NCBI GenBank assembly: GCA_030625165.1
Contig: DAOURL010000005.1
Coordinates: forward strand, 1 to 37,971
Origin: Methanosarcinales archaeon
Lineage (GTDB): Archaea > Halobacteriota > Methanosarcinia > Methanosarcinales > Methanogasteraceae
Direction: 5' to 3'
DNA: 37,971 bases
Shown here: in pieces, positions 1 through 9,598 of the stretch
How the letters are laid out: every line of letters begins with the position of its first letter
How positions within the stretch are numbered: the first letter of the stretch is position 1
The notes under the pieces: model-generated
What the model was told of the DNA's origin: nothing
The model's input: only the letters and a program-made list of their open reading frames with translations
Database searches by the model: none
Translations under genes and position numbers: made by a program

Positions 1-2
1 AT

Positions 3-1409
3 ATTCCAGACCCCCAACTAATAGAAAATAAAGATTCAGAACTCCATGCAGCCTCTGAAGATTTATTAAAATTAAATGAATTTAATAAACAACGAGAAAC
101 GCTGGATCAAAGGTTGGAAAAACTCAGTGAGGAAGCAAATGTCGTAAAGAAGAAAATGGAAGAACTGAGAAAAGAAGAAGAAAAAGCTCAAAAGGAATGG
201 AAAAACTGGCTCAATGGAAAAGGATTAGAATTAGAACTAACTCCTGAAGGAGCGATCGACAGTTTTAGAATAATTAAGACGTGTATTGGAAAGAAAAAAT
301 CAATCGAGGAAACTAAAGCGCGAATTGAGTTAATCCAAGAATTCATTAAGGAATATGAAACCAAAATCTCTTCTGTTCTGGAAGAATGCGATAGAAAAAA
401 GGAAGAGATAAATGTAATCATGGAATTGGAGAAAATAGCTGAGGAATTGAATCAAGCCATAGAGGATAGCAAAACCTTGGAACAACTGGATATAAGCGAA
501 GAAAATCTGAAGCTTGAACTCCGAAATATAGAAGAAAAGCTTAAAGAGCGCCAAAGCTCAATTTCTGAACTCTTATCCCAAGGTTTTGCCGAATCTGAAA
601 CCGAGTTTAGAGAGAATGCAAGAAACTGGAAAGAACACAATAAACTAATGGCTGAAATTCTCCAATGGGAACAAAATATCAAGAGAATTAGCGGTGATGG
701 GAAATCCTATTCTGATTTTATCAACGAACTGGAGGGGGCAGCTCCTGAGGATTTGGAAGAAAAGAAATTACAGCTAAAAGATAGGCTTGAAGAGATAGAA
801 AATAATCTTTCAGAACTCATAGAAGAACGAGGTGGTATTGCTAAAGAAATCGAACAAATAGAGCGAAGAGAGCAGGGCTCTTCTTTACGAGTGGAAAAAA
901 CCGTAAAGATGCAAAAACTGAAGAAAAAGTCTGAGGAATGGTCAATACTTACTTTGGCAAGAACCATCATGGAAAAAGGGATCGAAAGATACGAACAGGA
1001 GAGGCAACCAGGAGTTATTAAGGAAGCTCAGTCTTTCTTTTCAAAGATGACTCTTGGGAGGTATCCACGGATTTATGCACCATTAAACGAAGCAAAAATC
1101 TATGTCGAAGATAAAGATGGCAGCCGAAAAGATATTCAGGATTTGAGCGGAGGAACCTCAGAGCAACTCTATTTATCATTGAGATTTGGGTTCATTCGTG
1201 AATTTAGTAAAAGATCTGAATCCTTGCCTATTGTTTTCGATGACATTCTTGTAAATTTTGACCCTGAAAGATTCCGAGCAGCATGCGAAGCCATCAAAGA
1301 ATTGGCAAAGACCAATCAGGTTCTTTACTTCACATGCCACCCTGAAAGTGCTGATTTGTTAACTAAAATAATCCCAGATTCAAAAATAATTGATATAAAT
1401 GCAGGATGA
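3..1409 (+). CDS. SMC/YhaN-like P-loop ATPase, C-terminal part (5' end outside window)
   Basis: Frame 3 is open from the window edge through the listed TTG start at 114; long coiled coil followed by ABC signature 'LSGGTSEQLYLSLRFG' and Walker B 'LPIVFDDILVNFD'. Confidence 0.75.
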   Translation: MPDPQLIENKDSELHAASEDLLKLNEFNKQRETLDQRLEKLSEEANVVKKKMEELRKEEEKAQKEWKNWLNGKGLELELTPEGAIDSFRIIKTCIGKKKSIEETKARIELIQEFIKEYETKISSVLEECDRKKEEINVIMELEKIAEELNQAIEDSKTLEQLDISEENLKLELRNIEEKLKERQSSISELLSQGFAESETEFRENARNWKEHNKLMAEILQWEQNIKRISGDGKSYSDFINELEGAAPEDLEEKKLQLKDRLEEIENNLSELIEERGGIAKEIEQIERREQGSSLRVEKTVKMQKLKKKSEEWSILTLARTIMEKGIERYEQERQPGVIKEAQSFFSKMTLGRYPRIYAPLNEAKIYVEDKDGSRKDIQDLSGGTSEQLYLSLRFGFIREFSKRSESLPIVFDDILVNFDPERFRAACEAIKELAKTNQVLYFTCHPESADLLTKIIPDSKIIDINAG

Positions 1410-1772
1410 TTAATCCGTTAATAGATAGAATCAATTACCAAAAACGACCACACTGACCTTTTACGGTGGCGTTGGCGAAATAGGCAGAAACAAAATCCTG
1501 CTGACAGATAACGAAAGCCATGTATTCATAGACTTCGGAACGAACTTCGAGAAAGAAGGAAGATACTACGAACCCCCATAGCTCCAGCCGAGAAACGAAG
1601 ATCATTTATTGGGATTGTTGATCTTAACGCCATTGAAAGGATTGTATAAAAACGATGAAAATGAACCGTCCGTCGATGCCGTCTTACTATCCCACCCACA
1701 TCTTGACCATTATGCCATCTCAAATGCGTCAAGGACGATATACCCATCATCTGTGGCGAAGCAATAGAGTAA
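1406..1772 (+). pseudogene. Decayed RNase J-like/metallo-beta-lactamase-fold gene
   Basis: Translation across frames: MINPLIDRINYQK[fs]TTTLTFYGGVGEIGRNKILL...EGRYYEPP*LQPRNEDHLLGLLILTPLKGLYKN...VDAVLLSHPHLDHYAISN[fs]VKDDIPIICGEAIE*. HxHxDH motif present; TAG at 1579-1581; frameshifts near 1439-1444 and near 1722-1728. Confidence 0.75.
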
Positions 1773-1800
1773 TAGTATGAGGTTTGAAGGTTGTCACTGA

Positions 1801-3282
1801 TCACGCCAGAGCCACCCAGATCGCGCCAGCCACGATGCCACCGATAGCGGTTGAGACCACGTTCACGCCATTATTAGAGAGGATTCCCCGCTGCTGCAGG
1901 GTTGCGCCGAGCAGACTGTCGATGTTCGTGCCGAGAAATCCGCTCACGGTAACGATCGATATCCCGAGGATATAGGCGGAGTCCATCCCGATCACCCCAA
2001 ATAAGAGCGCGAGAAGCGCGATCGCAAGAGATCCAAACAGCGCAGCAGCCTCGCCGAGTGAAGATACACCCCCATCGACGCCGGGGTCAACTTTCTTTAA
2101 GGTGGTGATCATGCGGGGGCTTCCCTCATACGTCTCGCCGATCTCGCTTGCAAGCGTGTCACCAGTCGCGGTCGCAACCGAGCCAAGGTACACATAAAGG
2201 ATCATGGTTGCTGCCTCCGGAAATATCGGATAGCAGATGCTTGCAGCGATCGCAACGATGCTGTTGCTGAAGACATTCTTATAGCCCCTTGCGCCTCCTT
2301 GCCCCTGCGCAATCCCGAGCGACTGCTTATACTTGTATTTGTACTTTGTAAATCCGCCTCCAAGCAAATAAAATGCCAGGAGAAGCAGAAACCACCAGAC
2401 ATCCGTGAATGCGATGATCAGAACCCCGACAAGGGTTGCGCTGAGCAGTCCTGAGATGTCTGCGATCCCTGCCCTGTATGCCAGATACCCGAGTATCAGT
2501 GCGAAAGCGAGCGCAAGCATCATTGATAGATACGAGACCGAATACCCGAAACTGAGGAAGAGCCACATCGCCATCGCAGAGCCGATCGGAACCGTGATGT
2601 TGTCGTGAACCCTTGTCGAGATGCATTCGAGAAGCGCGCCTGTTATGGCTCCTATGACCGAGATGAAGAAGACCAACTGGAGCGACACCGGGAACGATGT
2701 GGGCTCTGTCCAGTGCAGGATCCAGCATCCGATCAGGAATGAAAAGACGGTCCCGGTGAAGAGAAGCGTTAAACTGACCTTGATAGACTCAGGTTTTGTC
2801 CTTCCCTCGGAATACCCGCGTTCAGGGTACTTGATGTTGCCAAGTACCTCGTAACTTGCCTGATTGGCAACGCGCAAGATCGTCGCGATGCCGTCGCCGA
2901 AGGTGGTGATCGCTATCGCACCTCCAATGATGAAGACCGGAAACTCGTACTCTGTGAATGTGAGTATCCATGCGATCAGAAGCATGAGCAACATGCTCCC
3001 GCTGAGACAGATCGCGCCCATGGGTATTCTGATGGCTACATCTGACCCGTGATACGTCAGGATTCCAAAGAGTCTGCCTGACCGCGGCAGTAACAGGACA
3101 AAGAGGAATAAGAGAAGCGATAGCAGTACGAGATACTGCAGAGGCAGGAACGGAAACGCGAGGACGACCATCCCGATCAGGATATGGATCGTCTGTCTCT
3201 TATACTCGTGCTCGACATCGATGTGTGTGCTGGTCACCTTCGATTCCCCCCTACTAATGCCCGTTCCTGCTGGCTGTGGCAC
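1801..3282 (-). CDS. Membrane protein: N-terminal CTP-transferase/dolichol(phytol)-kinase-like domain fused to C-terminal DUF92 (TIGR00297/VTE6-like)
   Basis: 493 aa; N-terminal polytopic part with 'GGAIAITTFGDGIATILR'; C-terminal 'GGGFTKYKYKYKQSLGIAQGQGGARGYKNVFSN...ATGDTLASEIGETYEGSPRMITTLKKVDPGVDGGVSSLGEAAA' typical of DUF92. Confidence 0.75.
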   Translation of the reverse strand: MPQPAGTGISRGESKVTSTHIDVEHEYKRQTIHILIGMVVLAFPFLPLQYLVLLSLLLFLFVLLLPRSGRLFGILTYHGSDVAIRIPMGAICLSGSMLLMLLIAWILTFTEYEFPVFIIGGAIAITTFGDGIATILRVANQASYEVLGNIKYPERGYSEGRTKPESIKVSLTLLFTGTVFSFLIGCWILHWTEPTSFPVSLQLVFFISVIGAITGALLECISTRVHDNITVPIGSAMAMWLFLSFGYSVSYLSMMLALAFALILGYLAYRAGIADISGLLSATLVGVLIIAFTDVWWFLLLLAFYLLGGGFTKYKYKYKQSLGIAQGQGGARGYKNVFSNSIVAIAASICYPIFPEAATMILYVYLGSVATATGDTLASEIGETYEGSPRMITTLKKVDPGVDGGVSSLGEAAALFGSLAIALLALLFGVIGMDSAYILGISIVTVSGFLGTNIDSLLGATLQQRGILSNNGVNVVSTAIGGIVAGAIWVALA

Positions 3283-4057
3283 TGGTGGATCGCTCCTGGC
3301 GAGCTATCATACACTTCTCGGATATCATAGCCAGTTCGGCAGCAGGCAGTTCTTCCGGGCGTTTATCCAGCACCTCACCAGAGAGCCCAAGATTCTTAAG
3401 ATCCTTGACACCGGTAAACGCTGCAATCGAGTTCTTAAGTTTCTTTCTGCGATGCGAAAAGACTGCGGTTAAGAATCTCGAAAAGAAACCCGGATCCGAT
3501 ACCTCGTATTCAGGCGCACGCGGCGTCACGCGCACGATTGCTGACCGCACACCCGGCTCTGGCGAGAATGCTTCCGGGGGCACGATCTCGAGCAACTCCA
3601 CACGAGCGCGGTACTGGACACAGATCGAGAGTTTGCCATACTCCTTCGATCCATGAGAGGCTGCCATCCGCCTTGCAAACTCGTACTGGTACATCAGAAC
3701 CGCCATCTCGAACGGATACTTGAGTAACTTGAATGTGATCTCCGAAGAGATCGAATACGGAAGATTCGAAACGATTTTGTTGAAACTGGACCCGAACTCC
3801 GCAAACTCAATTTTGAGCGCATCGTCATGTATGACCTCCACATTCGTGTTCTCGAAGCGCTGGTTCAACAGTTCAGCAAATGTTGCGTCCGATTCGATTG
3901 CGATCACCGCCATCACGCGTTTCCTGAGTTCCTCTGTGAGAACGCCGGTCCCGGCGCCGATCTCCAGCACTACGTCACGATGATGGAGATCTGCGTACTC
4001 TACGATATTATGCAGAACCAGATCATCGATCAGGATGTGTTGATCGGATATTGCCAT
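3254..4057 (-). CDS. ksgA: SSU rRNA (adenine-N6)-dimethyltransferase KsgA/Dim1
   Basis: 'DVVLEIGAGTGVLTEELRKR', 'IVSNLPYSISSEITFKLL'; start trimmed to MAISDQHILIDD. Confidence 0.9.
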   Translation of the reverse strand: MAISDQHILIDDLVLHNIVEYADLHHRDVVLEIGAGTGVLTEELRKRVMAVIAIESDATFAELLNQRFENTNVEVIHDDALKIEFAEFGSSFNKIVSNLPYSISSEITFKLLKYPFEMAVLMYQYEFARRMAASHGSKEYGKLSICVQYRARVELLEIVPPEAFSPEPGVRSAIVRVTPRAPEYEVSDPGFFSRFLTAVFSHRRKKLKNSIAAFTGVKDLKNLGLSGEVLDKRPEELPAAELAMISEKCMIARQERSTSATASRNGH

Positions 4058-4064
4058 TATCGCT

Positions 4065-4691
4065 TCATCTTCTGCCTTTCTTTCGGGAGGGTTCTGGCGG
4101 TCTCGTAGTGAACAACCGGTACCTGACATTGCTCATGAGTTCGTTCTCGATCTGATGCGCAAAGATGGTTTCCGGTCTGTGTAAGCCCTTCACTCTTTGT
4201 GTTAATTCCTCGAAACTTTTGAAATTTCCGGCTTTCCGCTCTTCGAGTATCGCCCACATAAGTTTCTTCCCGATCCCTGGCAGCAGTTCGAGCATGTGCT
4301 GTCTGGTCGATATCGGATACGCATCGTTTATGAATTCGATAAAACGCGTTTCGTCGTTTAGAACGATCTTTTCCAGCACATAGATGAGTTCGCTCTGCGC
4401 ACCGTGCGTGAGGGATTTGTACTCCAGTCTGCGCTTCACGTGATCGATCACATCACGCTCTTTATCCCCGATACAGGCACGCTCACCAATCTGTGGTATC
4501 GCCCCTTCCTTGGGTACCATCTCGACCAGAACAAAGTATTTCTCACCTATCCCATGTACCGACGGCTTCTTCTGGTACACGGGTCTGTTATCGCTCGAAT
4601 CTCCATACGGGAGATAATCCAGAACCCACGCATACTCCTCCTTTCCAGGTCTCTTATCGCTGTTCGGCATCGGAATACCCCTGTCATCCAT
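4065..4691 (-). CDS. DUF655 family protein (HhH-containing, putative nucleic-acid binding)
   Basis: 'AWVLDYLPYG..', 'LELLPGIGKKLMWAILEERKAGNFKSFEELTQRVKGL'; conserved position between rpoF and ksgA. Confidence 0.85.
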   Translation of the reverse strand: MDDRGIPMPNSDKRPGKEEYAWVLDYLPYGDSSDNRPVYQKKPSVHGIGEKYFVLVEMVPKEGAIPQIGERACIGDKERDVIDHVKRRLEYKSLTHGAQSELIYVLEKIVLNDETRFIEFINDAYPISTRQHMLELLPGIGKKLMWAILEERKAGNFKSFEELTQRVKGLHRPETIFAHQIENELMSNVRYRLFTTRPPEPSRKKGRR

Positions 4692-4696
4692 TCGCC

Positions 4697-5050
4697 TTAT
4701 GTCACGTCAGCCACGAGATCCAGCATCTGATCCAGATCCTCGGTGGTCAGTATGAACCGCTCCTTCGCATAGATGCTGCGAAGTTCATCCCTCGTTTCAG
4801 GGAGAATGTCTGCAATCCTGATTGCGATTTCAGGCTTCATATTATCCCGTTTCAGCAGATTGGTAACTAAAGCGCGGGATTTTTCAGCATCGATCTTTGA
4901 GAAGGCGTCAACATGGCGGATCGCTTTCTTGAGTTCATAACCAAGTTCTTCCGATCCTTCTTCTGCTCTCTCGCTCTTGATACGATCCAGCAGTTCTTTC
5001 GCCTCTGGAATTGTCAGAAGATCCTCATTAATGACATTTTTTACGATCAT
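4697..5050 (-). CDS. rpoF: DNA-directed RNA polymerase subunit F (Rpb4)
   Basis: 117 aa, Rpb4-like; position between L21e and DUF655. Confidence 0.85.
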   Translation of the reverse strand: MIVKNVINEDLLTIPEAKELLDRIKSERAEEGSEELGYELKKAIRHVDAFSKIDAEKSRALVTNLLKRDNMKPEIAIRIADILPETRDELRSIYAKERFILTTEDLDQMLDLVADVT

Positions 5051-5082
5051 ATCAACCTCACTACTGTTACATACTGCTACTG

Positions 5083-5370
5083 CTACTGTGGACTTAAGTG
5101 CTGTGGATACACGATAACTTCTTTTGTGGCATTGCCATCGCGTACTGAAAGGAGGTATGCGCGACCGCGCCGCGCTGTGACCTTGCCAGTGCGTCCATGA
5201 AACTTGGGGTTCGGCATTCCCTTGTGTATGCTCGGATCGATGATGATATGAGCCATATCTCCCGTTTCGAACTCCTGAATCGCCTTACTGATCGCGGATA
5301 TCCCTCTTTTTCTCGATGATTTCTTTAATTTGTGTCGGGTCTTTCGCCGTTCACCATGTGACTTTGCCAT
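5083..5370 (-). CDS. rpl21e: 50S ribosomal protein L21e
   Basis: '[24 protein letters not shown]...[22 protein letters not shown]'. Confidence 0.93.
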   Translation of the reverse strand: MAKSHGERRKTRHKLKKSSRKRGISAISKAIQEFETGDMAHIIIDPSIHKGMPNPKFHGRTGKVTARRGRAYLLSVRDGNATKEVIVYPQHLSPQ

Positions 5371-5501
5371 ATTCATAACCATACAGGCTCTATGGATTTA
5401 AGTGTTGCGCAGAAAAACATATAAGCATCCGCACATAATTGAAAAGGTGCTAATTCCAATATTAGTTCAGATCAGAAATAAAGACAAGGATGTGATATGA
5501 G

Positions 5502-6461
5502 ATGACAAGTAAATCTTGTAATGCTCTTTTGGCGGTCGTAATCATGGTTGCATTGACTGTTACAGTAGCGTACGGCGCAGAGGTCGCTACAAATACCCAG
5601 TTCTCATCAGTGACACTGGAAGCCGCGGATGTCAACTGTGCAGACTGCCATGCCGGAAATCCACACGTCATCCATGAAGATGGCTTGGGTGCCGGGAGGG
5701 TGACCTGTGAGGCATGTCATGGAGAAGCGTTCGATATCGGTATACCACAGTGCATCAAGTGTCACGCAGGTCCGATACATGAGGTGCATGATGTCACGAA
5801 GGGCGCCGACTGCACAATCTGTCACACTGGCGAGCTTGATAACGTGCACTATGATCTTTTCGGAGGCAAGGAACTCGTATGTGCACACTGTCACGGAGAC
5901 ATCATTGCCGTGCACGGTGAGGGCATGGGCAGTTGTGAGAAGTGTCACAAGACTGCGCCTGACATCGTAGTGCCTACGAAATCAGCAGACATGACGATCA
6001 TGTGTCAGGCATGTCACGACTATGACGATGCTGCGAGCATACACGGAGATCTGTCTGACCCGCTCGGTTGCTACAAGTGTCACAGAACCGCACCGAACTC
6101 AACACCTATGGAGATCCCGCATAATCTGCATATTCCGATCAATGTGGGCTGCGACATGTGCCACCTTACGTCAGATGACAAGATCATCATTCCAGAGTGC
6201 GGCAACTGCCACGATGCAGTGAACATACACCTGCTCTCGAAGATCGGAGTCAGCGCTACTGCGTCAGCGTGTACGGTCTGCCATGGAACACCACCAGGGA
6301 AGGTTGTGAAAGAGACGCCGACTGCTGTGGTAACACAGACAGAGGAGGGTCCTGCAGAGGTGGAGGCGACACCGGCTGGCAAGAGTATTCCAGGATTCGG
6401 AGTGCTGCTTGCTGTGACTGCGCTGGTCATTGCGATGTACTGGCGACGAAGAGATGAGTAG
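5502..6461 (+). CDS. Undecaheme (11 x CxxCH) c-type cytochrome with signal peptide and PGF-CTERM-like C-terminus
   Basis: CADCH, CEACH, CIKCH, CTICH, CAHCH, CEKCH, CQACH, CYKCH, CDMCH, CGNCH, CTVCH; N-terminal hydrophobic signal; C-terminal 'SIPGFGVLLAVTALVIAMYWRRRDE'. Confidence 0.9.
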   Translation: MTSKSCNALLAVVIMVALTVTVAYGAEVATNTQFSSVTLEAADVNCADCHAGNPHVIHEDGLGAGRVTCEACHGEAFDIGIPQCIKCHAGPIHEVHDVTKGADCTICHTGELDNVHYDLFGGKELVCAHCHGDIIAVHGEGMGSCEKCHKTAPDIVVPTKSADMTIMCQACHDYDDAASIHGDLSDPLGCYKCHRTAPNSTPMEIPHNLHIPINVGCDMCHLTSDDKIIIPECGNCHDAVNIHLLSKIGVSATASACTVCHGTPPGKVVKETPTAVVTQTEEGPAEVEATPAGKSIPGFGVLLAVTALVIAMYWRRRDE

Positions 6462-6490
6462 GCGTAATGCCTACTTTTTATTTTATTTTG
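6457..6490 (+). terminator. Hairpin plus T-run after the multiheme cytochrome gene
   Basis: AGTAGGC-gtaat-GCCTACT perfect 7-bp stem followed by TTTTTATTTTATTTT; overlaps the TAG stop codon. Confidence 0.65.
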
Positions 6491-6595
6491 GCGTATGACG
6501 TTTTTCTTGTTTGTGAGGAAAGTCACTGAGCGAATCCTTTGGGCGCAGCGAGCCGCATATACGGTGTTATACGACACGGATTGAGATTTTTCAAA

Positions 6596-6684
6596 CTCGT
6601 GATATTGAATTCGTGTGATTCGTCCATTCGTGTAATTCGTGATAAAATCACGAATTCAGACGAATATCGCGAATTGCACGAATC
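6596..6684. repeat. ATTCGTG-rich palindromic intergenic element, copy 1
   Basis: attcgtgtgattcgtccattcgtgtaattcgtgat-aaa-atcacgaattcagacgaatatcgcgaattgcacgaat. Confidence 0.8.
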
Positions 6685-6718
6685 TGATCAATCCAATCGT
6701 TTCCATTTCGGTGCTGAT

Positions 6719-7630
6719 TCACCCCAACTCGCCGGGCACGTTCATCTCAGAAAGCCCAACCGACTGGTCAGGCATCGCGACATACGGGATCGCACCGAGT
6801 GCGCCGATGATGCCGTTTCCGTCGAGCCAGACATCAGCGCCCGCAGATCTGGCAGATTCGAGCGCATACTCCCGCAATAGCACCTTACTCTTGCATTCTC
6901 TCCCGTAATCCGCAAGAATCGATCCGTCGAAACCGGAGAGCGAAACCATGCCGGTCTCATCAGAGACCGAATACTCGATCAGGAGGTCGCGGATCTCGGA
7001 AAGCACGTGTTCTGCACCACCATCCAGACATGCGAACTCAAGAGCCGTCGAAACGCAGTTCTGCGTCTTTGCAGGCACCGGATGCAACTGCACGATCGAA
7101 TGGGACAGATACCGGGCAGCATCGCAGTCGACAGCGCATGCGATGTTGTGTGCAAGACACCATGTCGCACCGACCTCCTTTGAGTCGGTGTCATCGATCC
7201 CGATGATCAGCCGGCTCCGTGCGGGAAGAACGATCGTGCCACTCCCGACCTTCCCGCCGCCGGATTCGCTGACATCTGACCGGATCACGCCGCTTGCGCC
7301 AGCCCGGCAGGTGGTTGCACCGACCCCGCCGCCGCCAAGACCCGCGTAGGTGATCCGGATCTCGTCATCGTGCACCGTAATGGATTTGATGCCAGCGGCT
7401 GCACGTGACGGCTCAAGCACGAGATCGCACTCGCCGGTCTTGCAGAGATACCTGATCGTGTTCCCGATCACCTTTGTCTCGAGCACCAGTGGGCTCTTCT
7501 GGTAATGGTGCCGCGCCCATGCAGAGCCGCCATAGCAGCGAGAAAACTCGATGATCTCGACGAGGCTGCCATCGGCGTTTCCGACCGCATATATCGCCTG
7601 ATACGGCACATTATAGGGATCGTCGATCAC
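6719..7630 (-). CDS. Methanogenesis marker protein 11-like (TIGR03280-like)
   Basis: 303 aa; 'RLIIGIDDTDSKEVGATWCLAHNIA', 'SHSIVQLHPVPAKTQNCVSTALEFAC', C-terminal 'GIIGALGAIPYVAMPD'; recognised from family knowledge. Confidence 0.75.
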   Translation of the reverse strand: MIDDPYNVPYQAIYAVGNADGSLVEIIEFSRCYGGSAWARHHYQKSPLVLETKVIGNTIRYLCKTGECDLVLEPSRAAAGIKSITVHDDEIRITYAGLGGGGVGATTCRAGASGVIRSDVSESGGGKVGSGTIVLPARSRLIIGIDDTDSKEVGATWCLAHNIACAVDCDAARYLSHSIVQLHPVPAKTQNCVSTALEFACLDGGAEHVLSEIRDLLIEYSVSDETGMVSLSGFDGSILADYGRECKSKVLLREYALESARSAGADVWLDGNGIIGALGAIPYVAMPDQSVGLSEMNVPGELG

Positions 7631-8145
7631 TCGTATCCCCCTTTCTCCTTGAGATACCTCAGCAATCCTCCGGACTCGAGCAACTCCTGCATGAATTCCG
7701 GAATCGGGCTGAAACTGTACTCTTCTCCGGCAGTCACGTTCGTAATCGTTCCGTTCTCGAAATCGATCCGCAGTTCATCATCCTTGTGGACCTTTTCTGC
7801 GATCCCGGCGCATTCGATCAGCGGCAGCCCGATATTAAAACCGTTTCGGTAGAAGATGCGTGCAAACGACTCTGCGATCACGCATCCCACGCCACATGCC
7901 GCTATGACCTGCGGCGCCTGCTCTCTCGATGATCCGCATCCGAAATTCGATGCCGTAACGATGATCGGGTTTTCTGTGTGCTTGCTATCGGTGTAGAAAT
8001 CCGGATCGATCGATTCAAAGGTGTGAACTGCGAGTTTGTTCAGATCAAGTTCGTCGTACTTGTACTTTCCTGAGATTACCTCGTCTGTGTTCGTATCCTG
8101 TGGAAATATCCGCAGCACCTTGCCGGTTATCGGTTCCAGTGTCAT
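7627..8145 (-). CDS. leuD: 3-isopropylmalate dehydratase/homoaconitase small-subunit-like (aconitase swivel domain)
   Basis: '[16 protein letters not shown]', '[15 protein letters not shown]', '[19 protein letters not shown]'; stop overlaps the start of the downstream MMP11-like ORF. Confidence 0.75.
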   Translation of the reverse strand: MTLEPITGKVLRIFPQDTNTDEVISGKYKYDELDLNKLAVHTFESIDPDFYTDSKHTENPIIVTASNFGCGSSREQAPQVIAACGVGCVIAESFARIFYRNGFNIGLPLIECAGIAEKVHKDDELRIDFENGTITNVTAGEEYSFSPIPEFMQELLESGGLLRYLKEKGGYE

Positions 8146-8247
8146 GATATACTGCTTCCACTACAACCCTTTTATAGGTGCGGATTCGGGAGTGGTGACG
8201 CATCCAGAACGTATTTAAATGGTTGCGGTTCTTACATAACACCAACA

Positions 8248-9519
8248 ATGAATGCCGATATCGATCTCATCATGCGTGCCGCAGAGGCACACCATACCTG
8301 GTACCGCGACTCCCTCCCGATGATCGCAAGCAACAACCTCACAAGCAGGAAGGTGCGGCTGCTTGCGGCAAGCGATCTTGCTCACCGATATGCAGAGGGC
8401 GTGGTCGGGCACAGGTTCTATCAGGGCTGCAAATACATCGACGAGATCGAGGCAAAGACGATCGAACTCGCAAAGGAACTCTTCAGGGCAGAACACGTCA
8501 ATGTGCAGCCGACCTCAGGCGTAAACGCAAACATCGCTGCTTTTTTTGCACTCGCAAAGCCGGGCGACACGATAATGTCACTCGATGTTCCGTATGGCGG
8601 GCACATCAGCCACGTACAGTACTCTGCTGCCGGCGTCCGGGGACTTCGCGTGATGCCGCATCCATTCGATCCTGAGATCATGAACATCGATCCCGACCGC
8701 ATGACTGCCATGATCAGGGACGTAAAGCCACGCATCGTACTTCTCGGGGGAAGTCTCTTCCTGTTCCCGCATCCTGTTCGGGAGGCGGCTGATGCTGCCC
8801 GCGAAGTGGGAGCAACGCTTGTCTACGACGGCGCACATGTGCTCGGGCTCATCGCAGGAAAACGGTTTCAGGATCCGCTTCGGGAGGGGGCGGAAGTGGT
8901 TACCGGATCCACGCACAAGACATTTCCGGGACCGCAGGGCGCGATTATTATGTGTAAGAAGGAACTTTCAGACCGGATCGATGAAGCGGTCTTTCCTGGC
9001 ACGGTGAGCAACCACCATCTGCACCATCTTGCAGGACTCGGGGTCTCGCTTGCAGAGATGATCGAGTTTGGCGGGGATTACGCATCTGCCGTGATCGCAA
9101 ACGCAAAATCGCTTGCGCAGTCATTGTATGAGCGAGGATTCGACGTGCTTTGCGAGCCGCATGGGTTTACAGAGTCGCATCAGGTTGCAGTCGATGTAAC
9201 GAAGGTTGGTGGCAGTATCAGAGCCGCAACGAGACTCGAAGAGGCAAACATCATCGTAAACAAGAATCTTCTGCCAGGAGATACGGTCAGCGTCACAGAC
9301 GAACCGTCCGGAATCAGGATCGGGACGCAGGAACTGACCCGCATCGGGATGGGCACGTCAGAGATGGATGCGATCGCTGATTTCTTCAAACGGATCGTGC
9401 TCGACTCCGAATCGCCTGAAAGCGTCATAGACGATGTGATCGAGTTGAAGGGCGGGTACCAGAAGGTCTGCTACTGCTTCGATGAGACCGATGCGTACGG
9501 TCTTCCAGCCGGGATGTGA
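8248..9519 (+). CDS. glyA: Serine hydroxymethyltransferase-like PLP enzyme
   Basis: '[26 protein letters not shown]', '[23 protein letters not shown]', PLP lysine region '[18 protein letters not shown]'; TATA-like TATTTAAAT about 35 nt upstream. Confidence 0.9.
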   Translation: MNADIDLIMRAAEAHHTWYRDSLPMIASNNLTSRKVRLLAASDLAHRYAEGVVGHRFYQGCKYIDEIEAKTIELAKELFRAEHVNVQPTSGVNANIAAFFALAKPGDTIMSLDVPYGGHISHVQYSAAGVRGLRVMPHPFDPEIMNIDPDRMTAMIRDVKPRIVLLGGSLFLFPHPVREAADAAREVGATLVYDGAHVLGLIAGKRFQDPLREGAEVVTGSTHKTFPGPQGAIIMCKKELSDRIDEAVFPGTVSNHHLHHLAGLGVSLAEMIEFGGDYASAVIANAKSLAQSLYERGFDVLCEPHGFTESHQVAVDVTKVGGSIRAATRLEEANIIVNKNLLPGDTVSVTDEPSGIRIGTQELTRIGMGTSEMDAIADFFKRIVLDSESPESVIDDVIELKGGYQKVCYCFDETDAYGLPAGM

Positions 9520-9598
9520 GTCTTGCAGAGCCGGCAGATACCTTCCAGCCCCGATGCAGAGAAAGAATTTAATTAGATTCATCCGCAATCATAATCTC

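Noticed and set aside
1579-1581. In-frame TAG considered as a pyrrolysine codon
   Set aside because: Two frameshifts and early truncation in the same gene make pseudogenisation the simpler explanation.
6596-6684. ATTCGTG repeat units considered as a CRISPR array
   Set aside because: Units are ~9-12 bp, degenerate and arranged as inverted arms; no 25-40 bp direct repeats with unique spacers and no cas genes in the window.
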